64,000 bases of DNA, taken from NCBI GenBank assembly GCA_963854835.1, contig OY978527.1:19904845-19968844 (forward strand). Reading direction: 5' to 3'. The notes under the pieces are model-generated. The model did no database searches. It was not told the origin of the DNA and saw only the letters and a program-made list of their open reading frames with translations. This DNA is from Megamerina dolium. Its lineage: Eukaryota > Arthropoda > Insecta > Diptera > Megamerinidae. Of the stretch, positions 9,930-20,377 are shown piece after piece (positions within the stretch are counted from its first letter, which is position 1; every line of letters begins with the position of its first letter). A program made the position numbers and the translations under genes.

Positions 9930-12140
9930 CGAACGCATTTAGAAGTAAACAATAAGGCAAACAAATTTATTTTTGACTAACATTAAAACTTTTCAGGGCA
10001 TTTAACAGAAAATTTGTTGGCTCTGCCAAAAAATTTAATCGAGCGGACGAAAAGTGTTTTCAAACGTCAAAGGAACGTCTTTCCAAAAAAAAAATTAAAA
10101 AATTGGTTTTACTTTACTTCTTCATTTTTATTAAATTTTTTTGGGAATATCTATTGCACAGTATTATGTGAAACCATTTTTTTGTGAGTAATCTATTATT
10201 TAATAATAAGAAAAAATGAAAAAAAAATCGAATGCTTATTAATTTTAAATAAAATTAGAAGCATTTTTGGAATCCGAAAAGACTCCTCTTCGGTGCATTA
10301 TCCCTAAACACTCATTTTGTGTTATCTTCGGATGATTTATGGAGTCCTTTTCCAAAAAATTATAAGCGAATAGAGGAGTACGCACCGAGTCTTTGCAGTT
10401 TATCTGAGTGAGCATTCTGGGACGCGGAAATCACTCATTTAAGGAGTCCTAAAAGGAAGACTTTTTTCATATATATTGAAAAGCACATTTCTCGGGCGGA
10501 TATGTTCCTTTGGGACTCTTTTCGGAGGCTCCCTTTGAGGGTCAGCGTACCGCAAAGGGAGGCCTAATGGTGCACCTTGCGGACTCCGCAGATTGGCTGG
10601 GTTGAATTTAGATCGACAGGTTTAGAGAAATCATCTCATATCCTACTTGTTGTTTTGTTTCAATTTTTCATTTTCTTATTTTTACTTCTCTTTCTTTTTC
10701 TCTATTCTAATTAAAAATCTTTTTAGTAAAAATAAAAAACACATCTATTTCTGTTCTTAGGTTAGATTCGGAAATAATGGTTTACCAAATAAATCACACA
10801 AAAATACATACTATACTTAGATATTCAATAAGAAGAAATGACATTTCGATGATTACTTTGACAAAATATGAAATTCACATTATATAACGTTATATTCGCA
10901 ACATAGATACATATTGCTTGTTAACATAAGTAGTTGCGTTTTTTTTGTATCATAATTCAAGTCATCTAGTACATAGTAACTGACCAGATAGATACATATA
11001 TATACAATAGATAACAATTAAAAGATATTTTTTACATTCCGATATAAGTAGAAATAATTATAAGATATTTATTAGCTTTATAAAATTCTGCTGCTGCTGC
11101 TGCTGCTCCACAAAATCACAAAATACAATAATTAACTTAACATATATTAAATGGAAAAAAATTATTTATTTTCTTTCGTAAATGTATGTCTATTGAAGTG
11201 GCGTTTTAAAAAAAACTTTAATTGACTTGCACTGCAGCTGTCAATTTGGTTTTACAATAATTTTACATAAATTTACTCACTCCCCTGAAATCGCTATTTT
11301 AACCCTTTGCAAGATATACCAATGTTACTTAAACTTTTATTATATTTTATTGTATAAAATAGAATGAATTATGCCGAAGAATTATTGTAATAATGTCTGA
11401 ATCCATACATTATTATTTCATGATTTTTCATGATTTTTCGAAAGTTTTCTTTGAGACTATTACTAATATTTTTCAACAGTAATTCATTCATTTTTAAAAT
11501 AATTATATTTATAGCGAACTGGGGACTGGGGTAGGCAAAAGAGGCACTACTATCTAAATAAGTTTAAATATATGTATATAACATAACAATAGTTTATAGT
11601 TGTTCGAAAAAAAAAATTCAATGAATAAATAATCGTGTGCCGATTTTTCTATAGTAAAATAAACCTTATTCTCTGATTAATAATATGCAATCGACTATTA
11701 GAAGATTTCTCTATTTATTTATTTATTTTTTCTTCAATTCTTCTTTACTATATAAATTATGCAAAATTGGTGTTTTAACTATGTATTTTTATACAACTTT
11801 TATTTCGTGTTTACGATTTGTAAATTTAGTTCTAAAAATTTTAATAACCTCTTCCTGAAATGGAGAAAAAGATGGTGATTGAATAAATCGAAGAATTTCA
11901 AATTATTTTGTATAGTTAAAAAAAAATGCAAAATAATGTTAAAAATTTCTAGTTTTCTGAAGTGATACGCTGTGGTTTTTTAATCCAAGTACGCTTGAGC
12001 TTTGATAGTCGCTTGTAATGATGAATCTACAGAAATCCCACTGACATACTAACATCGGTTCTTTGGGTTATTTTCTTAACAGCAAGATAGATCGCAATAT
12101 ACAATTTCTCTACCTGGGTTCTTATGCACCTGAGAAAACC
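9930..12140. other. AT-rich DNA without supported genes
   Basis: A region at 10260-10620 is richer in GC and contains an imperfect hairpin (AGGCTCCCTTTG near 10528 against CAAAGGGAGGCCT near 10553). A short CTG repeat lies at 11088-11107. Nothing else is supported. Confidence 0.35.
11088..11107 (+). repeat. Short CTG microsatellite
   Basis: Six to seven CTG units in otherwise AT-rich, non-coding DNA. Confidence 0.85.
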
Positions 12141-12149
12141 TCCAAAAGC

Positions 12150-13330
12150 ATAGCATTTGTGATAGGCTCTTTGTTAGAAAGGTAAGTGGGTAAGGTGGCT
12201 ATAATATGATACACTTAGGCCAGTTATGGCCCATTGTGATACCACGGGAACTACTAATGGTTCCTCCTTAAACCATCTTGCCGATTATCTTTGTTAATTT
12301 TATGTTAGCAATTTGGATAATGCTGCCATTAGAGTCGATTCCAAGTGTTAAACCATCACCTCCACAGAGCCAGCACCCGTACAGAAGATGTTATACGGTT
12401 TCTTTTTCTGCTTCCTCTTGGCAGCTTCTACAATAATGATAATGCGATACTAGCTTGCCTACTAATAAGTCAATGACCTGTTTGAACACCGAATGTCTTT
12501 CTAGTATCCAGCCTATTGAATTTTAACAGTAGCTTAAGCTAAGGCTTAAGCTCCATTGCGGCCAAGTTAGACAGTTTGCCGTCTGTCGCCAACATGTGTT
12601 ATCAACACTGATGATGTAATGTCTATTAACAATTTGCAAGTTGACAATGTCATCGGTACCGAAACCCAGTCCGGGTGGAGTTGTAACGTTGTGCCCTGCC
12701 TGGTTAATTCATCCGCCCTTTACAACAAGTGCTAAGCTAAAGTGTTCCGTACTCCAAGTTCTGACTGACTTACACCTCCGAAAAACTTAAAACATGAGAT
12801 GTGCTATGTAAATTGGCCATTTATAATTGTCTGTTTTCCTCTCTTTTTTCAAAAAGGGTCCAAAAGTGTTTTGGACCTTCAAATGACAACTTTCCAATCG
12901 AGCTTATCTGCCAACTCATTTCCTCTAATTCAAATGTATCCCAGAACCCACAAGACCTATACCTGGTCATTTCAGCCGAATTTATTTAGCTTGTTAAAGC
13001 AGCTCAACATCAGTTTTTATGTCTCCTGGTAAGATTTTAGTGCCTTGATGCTCTATCCGTTGCGTATAAGATTGAATGGTACACACCAATCAGTCTCATA
13101 TATTTGACGACACCAACTCCTACTCTGACCACCTCTTCACTAAAGGAGTAGTCAATGAACCATGGTATCATATTCTGGATTATCATATATGTTGCATATT
13201 TACCACCCCATTTACTTTTGTTATTGAGTTTCATTTTGTATCGCTTAGTAAAGTTAAACTCCAGATGCAACGAGTCCGTCAGTATTACGATCCCAGGGTG
13301 TTGACTTGTTAGAATGTCATAATTCATGCG
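12150..13330 (-). pseudogene. 3' part of a decayed LINE (I/R1/LOA-like): RNase H and C-terminal zinc knuckle
   Basis: On the minus strand, about 12975-12905 reads VLWVLGYI-IRGNELADKL, the end of an RNase H domain as in I/R1/LOA-type LINEs, with a stop inside. About 12600-12420 then gives TWPQWSLSLSL, VFKQVIDLL (corresponding to the usual TGH..IG motif in a shifted frame) and YCRSCQEEAEKETV-HLLYGC, the C-terminal CCHC region. The 3' UTR (12150-12280) contains GTGGTATCACAATGG. Several stops and frameshifts make it inactive. The open frame at 13037-13327 is probably upstream ORF2 sequence of the same copy, but that part is less certain. Confidence 0.7.
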
Positions 13331-13828
13331 AACAATACATCAACCCTGAAGATCTATACAAAAAGAATATTATGCCTACTAAGGTTCGCTACTCGCTAGA
13401 ATTTGGCGCCAAAATATTCTGGCGAGTCGCGTATATATATTTCTACGTTCAAACAGCGGAAAGAAGCTTATACAGCCAATATGTAAAAGTTTAGTGTCTA
13501 AAAGTATATAATATTCGTCAATGGAAAGAAAATTTAATAAAACATTTTGGAAAGAAGGTTTGGACTTCTCTTGTATTTGTTGTATATTATTTTGTTTGTA
13601 TCTTCATTGTCTTTTGTCTAATGCTTAGTATAAGAAATTTATTTCTTTTGTGTTAGAAAATAAATGTAAATGAAAATGAAATGAATTATTACCGAATAAA
13701 AATCGCGATAATAAAAATGGACTAAACTTAGTTTTAAGGGGCGTAACTTCCAAAAGGACTTCAAATCTAACATATTATTCAGCTTCTTTTTCCACTATGC
13801 AGATATGTCAGAAAATGTCATTTTTTCA

Positions 13829-14579
13829 GATATTTATGCAAAAATATGATTTCTGAAGAAAGGAGAGCAAAAGCAACATCGAATACGCAAGCGTATATGC
13901 GTGTGTGTAACAATGCGAGTGTAATCTACGAAGGAAGAACAATTTGTGTGATGTGTGCATTTGTGTGATGTCTGCAAAAATGCCAAAAATTCAATCGCAA
14001 ATGTTGTGTTGCCGATTGAGTACAATTATCAATGAAAAATATAGTATTTTGCTGAGCACACATACATATACATTTTATATAAGCAAATAGAAAAAAACGG
14101 TGGTTGACATACGTGCGAAGTTTTTGTCATTTTGATTGTATATATGCAGATAGGTATGTACGTATGCGTGCGTATAGAATAAAAATTGATTGCACATGCG
14201 TATTGGATATTTTTTTTCTCCTTTAAACTCCTAATTGGAGCATAGGGCCTCCACAAGGCTTCGACATCGCACACGGTTTTGGGCAGTTGATCTAGCGCCT
14301 TCCCATGTGATGCCGGCAGCAGATTGGATATTGATTGATATGATATTTTAATTTCATTTTCATTTTGTACAAAACGAAATTGAATATATCAGGCGCGCAT
14401 GGAAAACAATAAGCAAAATCAAGAGGAAGACACACCAACACACCAAATTGTTCTTCCTTCGTCGATTACACTCACATTGGTACACACACGCATCTACGCT
14501 TGTGTATTTGTTGTTCCTTTTGCTCTCGTTTCTTCAGGAATAATGTTTTTGCATAAATAAATAAATATCAACTTTGCAT
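13829..14579. mobile_element. Foldback-type element with ~115-130-bp imperfect inverted arms
   Basis: The left arm (13829-13955) and right arm (14436-14579) are inverted copies. Shared blocks include GAAGGAAGAACAATTTG, GCGTGTGTGTA and CTGAAGAAA.GAGAGCAAAAG. The arms enclose about 480 bp that includes the end of an RTE-like ORF. No target duplication was identified. Confidence 0.7.
14225..14330 (-). pseudogene. C-terminal relic of an RTE-like LINE ORF
   Basis: On the minus strand this reads WEGARSTAQNRVRCRSLVEALCSN followed by TAG (14231-14233). It resembles the C-terminal W.(D/E).AR..AQNR..WRS.V.AL pattern of RTE-like reverse transcriptases. It sits in the loop of the foldback element. Confidence 0.55.
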
Positions 14580-16834
14580 AAAGAATTATAATATTTTTAA
14601 ATGAGTAGGTTAATCAACAAAAAAGAGAGAGCACCACAGAAAATGTCGGATTTTCAGTGAACATTTTGTCCTACATGAGAAGGACAGCTTTTTAGTTTTG
14701 CTTGAAATTCATGTATGTTTGGTCGTGCACCTTCTTTAGTTCAATATTCATTGATAGTACTCATAGATTATCATTTTACGAAATCTTTACCGTACGCAAA
14801 ATAAATCAATCTTAAATGAAAATACGCCTGAAAGCTTACCTAAATCTTAAAATTGAACTCGGATTGATTGAACGGATTTATTTATTTATTATAATAAAAC
14901 ATAAAAGATAATGTAAAGAATGTAACAATTTGATTTCTAAATTTGCCAAAAGATGTCGAATCATAATCGCTATATTATCTTTGAAATTTACATTATGCAG
15001 AATAATGAATTGACTAAATTACTCTAATTATGATGCGATATAAATTTACTGCATTAGATGGAGAAGTAATATAAAATTACTAAAAATGTATGAGATGTTA
15101 TACAGAATAATGAATAATTAAATTACTGTAATTATGATGCGATATAAATTTACTTCATTAGATGGCGAAGTAATTAACAATAACTAAAAATATATGAGAT
15201 GTTTTCGAAATACATGAAAATACTAGTAATAGTATACCTTTAAATACATTTTGTGAAAAAAAGAAAAACAAAAAATGGACAATATAAAAAAAAAACAGCG
15301 AATGATTCTCAAATTTAACAAATTTTATAAATTTATCTTTTTTAATATGTTGTATGTAGATTATCATTAGTAGTACTACAATAGTAACTTGCTTTAAGAT
15401 ACTTGATGTTCTTTTGATATAACTAAATCTAATATGAATGTATATCATAACATTTGTATGTGTTTATAGATTTGTTGCTGCTGATTCCGCTGTTAAATTT
15501 ATCTTTTGTTTTTATAATTATTTAAAATAAATATTTCATCAACTTTAAGGTTTTGTTTTTTTTTTCGTTTGCTTTCATTTTAAAAAAATTTTTAGATAAA
15601 TAAATGTCGACTTCTTTTTTGCTTATTTTATATTCAATGCATTTCTTCAAATATACAATTTGCAATAATACAATTTATAAATTATAAAAACACAAGAAAT
15701 AAAATAAAATAAATAAAATAAATACATAAATTATTTTCTTATATAGCAAATAATGACATTTTAGTATTCTTTTTTTTTTTTATTACTTCGTATTTTCAGC
15801 TCTTTGCTACTTGGTATTGCATCATTTTGAAATATATTAATTTTCACTCACATCCTAATGCGAAAGACGTCAAGGGAAGGAGGAAGAGAGTTAGAGATAG
15901 ATAGAGAGAAGCAAGAGTGAAAGATCCAACAGATTCATTTTTTCAATTGTTCAGATATTTTTGCTTTATAATCAACACTATGGCGCAAACGATAATATAG
16001 GACTGACTTACTGCAATTAAACGTCGCATATGCGCTAGATAAAATTACATTGACAGTACAAATACAGTAAGCAAACATCAATTTTTCGTTTTTATTTAAT
16101 CTTCCATCACTTTAATATTAATTTTTTTTATAATGGCCAATACCTTATGTGTTTGCTTTGCGTCATTTTGTCATAGTGTAACATACGACAAAATTATATT
16201 GATGAAATGAGTATATAAATTCTAAATAAACTAATTTTGAACTTATCAAATCTTGGCGATAGGAATCAAAGGTGAAATTTTTTAAAAAAATCATTGCGTG
16301 CTTTTCGAAAAAATTAGTCTTTTAACTTTGACATCAATAAGCGACACAATTTTTCCAGGTAACGATAACTATTCTCATAGAGCTCTTAAAATTATTTGAC
16401 GAAAATCAATTAATCACACGATCGATTAGTAAAAGTTTATGCAAACTCTAACCATCATTTAGCTATTCGCAACAAAGATTATAAGATAATCATAATCGAT
16501 AAATTCTGATAATAGATAATCGCCTAAAAAGAGCTCTGATAGGTATACCATAAGTATTGATTATTTATATCTATTAACAGCCACCTATGCAATATACTTA
16601 TGTGAGCTTATTTGATTTTTTTTTAATCTATTATCTGCAAAGTTGATGTTAATAGGTATTTAATTTTTGTCATTCAATATTTTTTTCTTTGCCGTTGTCT
16701 GTCTGTGATCACTGTCGGTTTTTATTTTTATTTCTATTATATCGTTTTTTTGCATTTTGGTGTAACGTATTATCAAATTTGAATTGAATATAATAATTAA
16801 TTAACTTTTAGGGAAATGGAAGCGGCTGGATGTA
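14580..16834. other. AT-rich DNA, including the expected flw 3' UTR
   Basis: The part adjoining 16834 should be transcribed as the 3' UTR of flw on the minus strand; its end cannot be set from sequence. A tandem duplication of about 105 bp lies at 14998-15201. No other gene is supported. Confidence 0.45.
14998..15201 (+). repeat. Tandem duplication, period about 105 bp
   Basis: Two units starting at 14998 and 15103 share 'cagaataatgaat', 'aattatgatgcgatataaat', 'cattagatgg.gaagtaat' and 'tatgagatgtt'. Confidence 0.8.
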
Positions 16835-16948
16835 TTATTTCTTCTTATTCGATGCTATTAATGGTGCATTGCGTTGTGGTGTAGTCGGTCGTGATGAATT
16901 CATGCCACTGTATAAATATTTTGCCTTCTTTTCGGATGGTTTTAAAAT
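16835..16948 (-). CDS. flw: flw exon 5, C-terminal tail and stop
   Basis: Acceptor AATACAG. It encodes [19 protein letters not shown], then [18 protein letters not shown] and TAA. It matches the C-terminus of fly PP1-beta closely and is in frame with exon 4. It lies 1.9 kb from exon 4 because the intron has collected repeats. Confidence 0.94.
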   Translation of the reverse strand: MLKPSEKKAKYLYSGMNSSRPTTPQRNAPLIASNKKK

Positions 16949-19823
16949 CTGTATTAAAAATTAAGAATTATTACTAATAATAATATAAAAGAATAAAAAA
17001 ATCTACGAGGTCCGATGAATGAAGAGTTACCAATTCAACACGCAGGTGCTTTTTTCCTATGTTCTATTCCGCTAATATTCAAGCTAGTCCATGGATTAGC
17101 AAATATAATCATATGTACCGAATTTCAGCTCGATAATTTTATATTATCGTTAGCAAAGTGTGAAAACATGCAAACGGAAGCGTAAGCGTGCTTCAGTAAT
17201 GGTGATCGTATGTACCGAGTTTCAGCATAATAACTTTATATTTTCGCGCCTAAATTATGAAAATACACATTCAACATCATACTCTTGCATGGGAGGTAGG
17301 CGTAGTTTTCATCCGATTGCAACCTTTTTCTGTTGTATCCATTTTATCATCCGACTAACTTTATTTTATAAGTTATATTCAGATAACTTTATATTTTCGC
17401 ATGTAGTGTTAAAGCACACATTCAACAATATAATTTTGTATAGTAGGAGACATGGTGTTTATTCGATGGTTTTATCGGATCTGTGCTCTTTTGTTTGTTG
17501 ATGAAAATGATCTTATGCACCAATTTTCAGTTTGATCGCTTTATGATTGCGTCAGTTATTGTTCAAAAAGTGGGTGTCATAGCTCAGTGGTTAGTGCGTT
17601 AGCCATCTGATCTGTAGGTCGTGGGTTCCACCCACGGCTGAAGCATAACAAAATTTGATATCGAAAAGATTCTTTTTTCGAAAGGTACCCACCTGCTGGC
17701 AATAATTGGCAATTTTTCCGGCAGTAACAATTTGCCAAAAATGCTTCTTAAAAAAGAGCTCTGTAACAAAACTAAATTAAAGTGATATCACAAGAGTTCT
17801 GCCGTTCGGAACCAGCTAATATAAGTAGGTCCCTTCTAATGCTCTCCAAATTTAACACGCACAACAGTATTGAAAGAGAAGCTCAGTGGTATCACAATGG
17901 ACCTTTTTGGCTTAAGTGTGTCCTTTTTTATATGGGTGTTACAAACAGAAGCATAAACTCAATATACCCATGACCCTTTGAGGGTAGGGCATAAAGAAAG
18001 CTTTATTGCTTTATGGACTGATAAGTGAAGATATACGAGTTACATGCATGTGATTTTAGAAGCCCAACTCTTATATGCAACTTTGTACCATCAGTTGAAA
18101 TGTTTGTGGATTTCTTTTCAAATAATTGGTAATAGTCAAGTGTGGTTTCGGTGCAAAAGTGTTTTAAAATGGTATCACATCCAAAGATTCTTGATACCTA
18201 TTGATGTAGAGCATTGAGTCTTAGGGCCGAATTAGACGCAATTTCTTTACTCAATAAATCAATTCGGGTGAGAAGTAGGACCATTAAGAGTGCTAACGTT
18301 AAGCCTGAAAACCGAGTTGACCACAATTTTCTTACTTAATAAATAAATCGAAGTCAAATGTAGCGGTACTTCGGGTGGTGAAACTTTTGTTTTAAGTGTC
18401 CCTGTAATAAAAATAATAACAGCTCTTTGCAAGTTTTTTGTTAGGGCAGTCGAATAACGAGAACTCCAAACAAGGGTGCTGGTCGTACAACTACTTTGTA
18501 TAAGCAACAGACCGTCATTGGTTTCATTCCCCACCTTTTCCCCATAGCCATTTTGCAGACGAAAAGTTCGGTAACAACTTTTCCAACTCTATTGGTGATA
18601 TTTTTCATCCAATTTAGTTTGCAGCCTAGGATTACTCCAGGATACTTGATACTTAGTTTATTGGAGAACACGATGAGTTTGGTTTTTTGTGAGTTTCCAT
18701 TCTATCCTTCACCAATCCTTTACCTATTTTCATTTGCTTGTCAACAGCGAAATTAATTACATAGACGTTTTCGAATTTGTAGTTTCAAGCAGATAACACT
18801 ACGTGAACTTGGCATGCCTTCATTCCTCGAACCCAGTATTTTCTATATTGTTCTATTCAATTAACCTGGAAGGAGCACATTAGTGTATCATCGACTGTCA
18901 TCATGCCACCAGCATTATCGAATTCACCACAATAATTTGGCGCTGAAAATAATGTGACCAACTGACGACGTGCAAAAAACTCATAACCATCTTCAACAAC
19001 CTGTGAACGACAAAAAATTATTTTTAAACCCTTCTAAAGAAAATACGCTTAACAATCATCTAACCTGATGTGCTCGACATATCAAATCTAACTCATGTCG
19101 ATGTAGAAATTTCGATACAACATCAACACCGAATGTAAAACTCACACCACGATCATTTTCACCCCAACCTTGTACGTCTTTATCGGGATCACTCCAGAGT
19201 AGATCACATAATAGCCCAGTATCGGGTACATCGGTGGGACGCATTAAGCGTCGAATCTGTTCCATTCCCTGCAAATCAGGACTCAGACCGCCGTGACAGC
19301 AGAATATCTTCTCATCGATAATGGCGGCAACCGGTAGGCAATTGAAACAGTCTGTAAATGTTTTCCACAATTTTACATTATAACGTCGTTTGCACTCATC
19401 ATAGAAGCCTGTAATGTGGAAGTTGAACAAAATTTCAGTTAGACATAATTCAAAAAATCAACTACAACCACTTACCATAAATCCTGTTAATACTGGCGCA
19501 TTCGTGATTACCACGCAGCAAAAAGAAATTTTCTGGATATTTGATTTTATATGCCAACAGCAGGCAAATTGTTTCCAACGATTGTTTGCCTCGATCTACG
19601 TAGTCGCCCAAAAAGAGATAATTAGCTGCCGGTGGAAATCCACCATATTCGAAAAGACGCAAAAGATCTGTATACTGTCCATGGATGTCACCACAAATTA
19701 TAAGTGGAGCTTCCAATTCCAATAGTATGGGTTGTTGTAAAAATATCTCACGTGATTTCAAACATAAGCCACGCACTTCCGCTTCATTCATTAGTACTGA
19801 TTTGCCGGTACGACAGCTCCGCA
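16835..19823 (-). CDS. flw: flapwing / PP1-beta catalytic subunit, exons 2-5 (first coding exon not seen)
   Basis: Serine/threonine protein phosphatase 1 catalytic subunit, beta type. In flies it acts with targeting subunits such as the myosin phosphatase subunit. Exons on the minus strand: 19823-19476, 19408-19065, 19000-18866 and 16948-16835, joined in frame (312 codons plus TAA at 16837-16835). Metal and catalytic motifs are all present: GDIHGQ, GDYVDRG, RGNHE, CCHGG and CRAHQ. Beta-type signatures separate it from PP1-alpha: [28 protein letters not shown] and GVDVVSKFL. The tail carries PTTPQR, a likely phosphorylation site. Introns are 67, 64 and 1917 bp with GT..AG ends. The first visible exon starts with TG, needing an A from a preceding exon to make Met, which fits the known exon 1 (about 17 residues). 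That exon was not found, so it probably lies to the right of the window. Confidence 0.95.
17085..17540 (+). repeat. Dispersed repeat of degenerate units (flw last intron / 3' region)
   Basis: Units repeat the pattern 'gtttcag..cgataactttatattttcg ... gtgtgaaaacatacattcaaca ... gtatgggaggtaggcgtagttttcatccgatt'. Related arrays occur at 48470-48970 and, inverted, at 52620-53005. No coding capacity is credible. Confidence 0.6.
17570..17930 (+). mobile_element. tRNA-derived SINE, copy b
   Basis: The head TAGCTCAGTGGTTAGTG (A box) and GGGTTCCACCC (mutated B box) are followed by the usual body. The 3' end contains GTGGTATCACAATGG, which is absent from other copies but identical to 15 bases in the 3' UTR of the LINE relic at 12150-13330. 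Located in the last intron of flw, antisense to the gene. Confidence 0.85.
18259..18780 (-). pseudogene. LINE RT thumb-region relic (R1/LOA-like)
   Basis: Two overlapping frames read [43 protein letters not shown] and then [15 protein letters not shown]. They match the C-terminal half of R1/LOA-type reverse transcriptases (consensus KYLGVILD.KLNW, GKKWGL.P, VVRP.LLYG, LQR). A frameshift and stops make it dead. It lies in the last flw intron, same strand as the gene. Confidence 0.7.
18866..19000 (-). CDS. flw: flw exon 4
   Basis: Forty-five codons from VVEDGYEFF to LMCSFQ, including [14 protein letters not shown]. Acceptor TTCACAG. The donor is GTTAATTG, weaker than the other donors. If the intron is retained, translation ends two codons later (V-N-stop). 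Confidence 0.93.
19065..19408 (-). CDS. flw: flw exon 3
   Basis: Acceptor ATTACAG, donor GTTAGA. It encodes [11 protein letters not shown] through ICRAHQ and includes IFCCHGG and the beta-type stretch DVQGWGEND. It ends in phase 0. Confidence 0.95.
19476..19823 (-). CDS. flw: flw exon 2
   Basis: Runs from an acceptor TTTTAG to a donor GTAAGT. It encodes (M)RSCRTGKS through NRIYG and includes the GDIHGQ, GDYVDRG and RGNHECAS motifs. The phase is 2 nt in, 1 nt out. Confidence 0.95.
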
Positions 19824-19867
19824 CTAAAATCATCAAGAGAAATAATCGAAAAACATACATTAGATAT

Positions 19868-20377
19868 TGAAGAGCTGCGAGAATGTATTTGATTATCGAA
19901 TGATTCTCTTTATTCTCAAAACATGTATAATATTTACAAAGCATATCTAAATAGAATGAGAATGAGTGAGAGTAAAATATTAAGCAAATAGAATACCCCA
20001 TTCGTTTCTTGTACAAGAAATATTACATACATTCGTTTTTTCTCTTCCAATAAACGAATATTTGAGAGTACTACTGGAGTTTGAGACTACAACGAGTATG
20101 TTGTACGTTATAATTGCTGTTGCTTTTCATGACAGGCACTGATGATTTGTATTACTGCATCTTATATATTGTAATGTAACATAGAAAAGCAAAACGAATG
20201 TTTGGAGTATTCTCAGATACTTTACTTTCATTTGCAAATGTTGATATTCGATTCCATTCTATTTCTATTTTATTCAATATAATTCGTATTTGCTTAGGGA
20301 GAATGAAAGAGAGATTCTATTCTAATATCAATGGAGTGTTTTGAAGGTGTAAACGAATATATTCCTGCAGCACTCTA
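19868..20377. mobile_element. hAT-type MITE, copy 1, in the flw intron next to exon 2
   Basis: This 510-bp non-coding element is flanked by a perfect 8-bp duplication TTAGATAT (19860-19867 and 20378-20385). The ends are imperfect inverted repeats: left TGAAGAGCTGCGAGAATG, right (inverted) TAGAGTGCTGCAGGAATA. A second copy lies at 58531-59090 in reverse. The 8-bp target duplication is the hallmark of hAT elements. The ORF at 19462-20016 merely joins part of it to flw exon 2. Confidence 0.85.

Noticed and set aside
10528..10566. Hairpin AGGCTCCCTTTG...CAAAGGGAGGCCT as a transcription terminator
   Set aside because: Hairpin terminators are not expected in an insect genome, and no gene ends here. 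It is noted only as a local inverted repeat.
19056..20016. Treating the two PP1 ORFs as separate or as a pseudogene
   Set aside because: Exact GT/AG borders and a continuous frame over four exons show one spliced gene; the odd N-terminal residues of the ORF are intron and MITE sequence.
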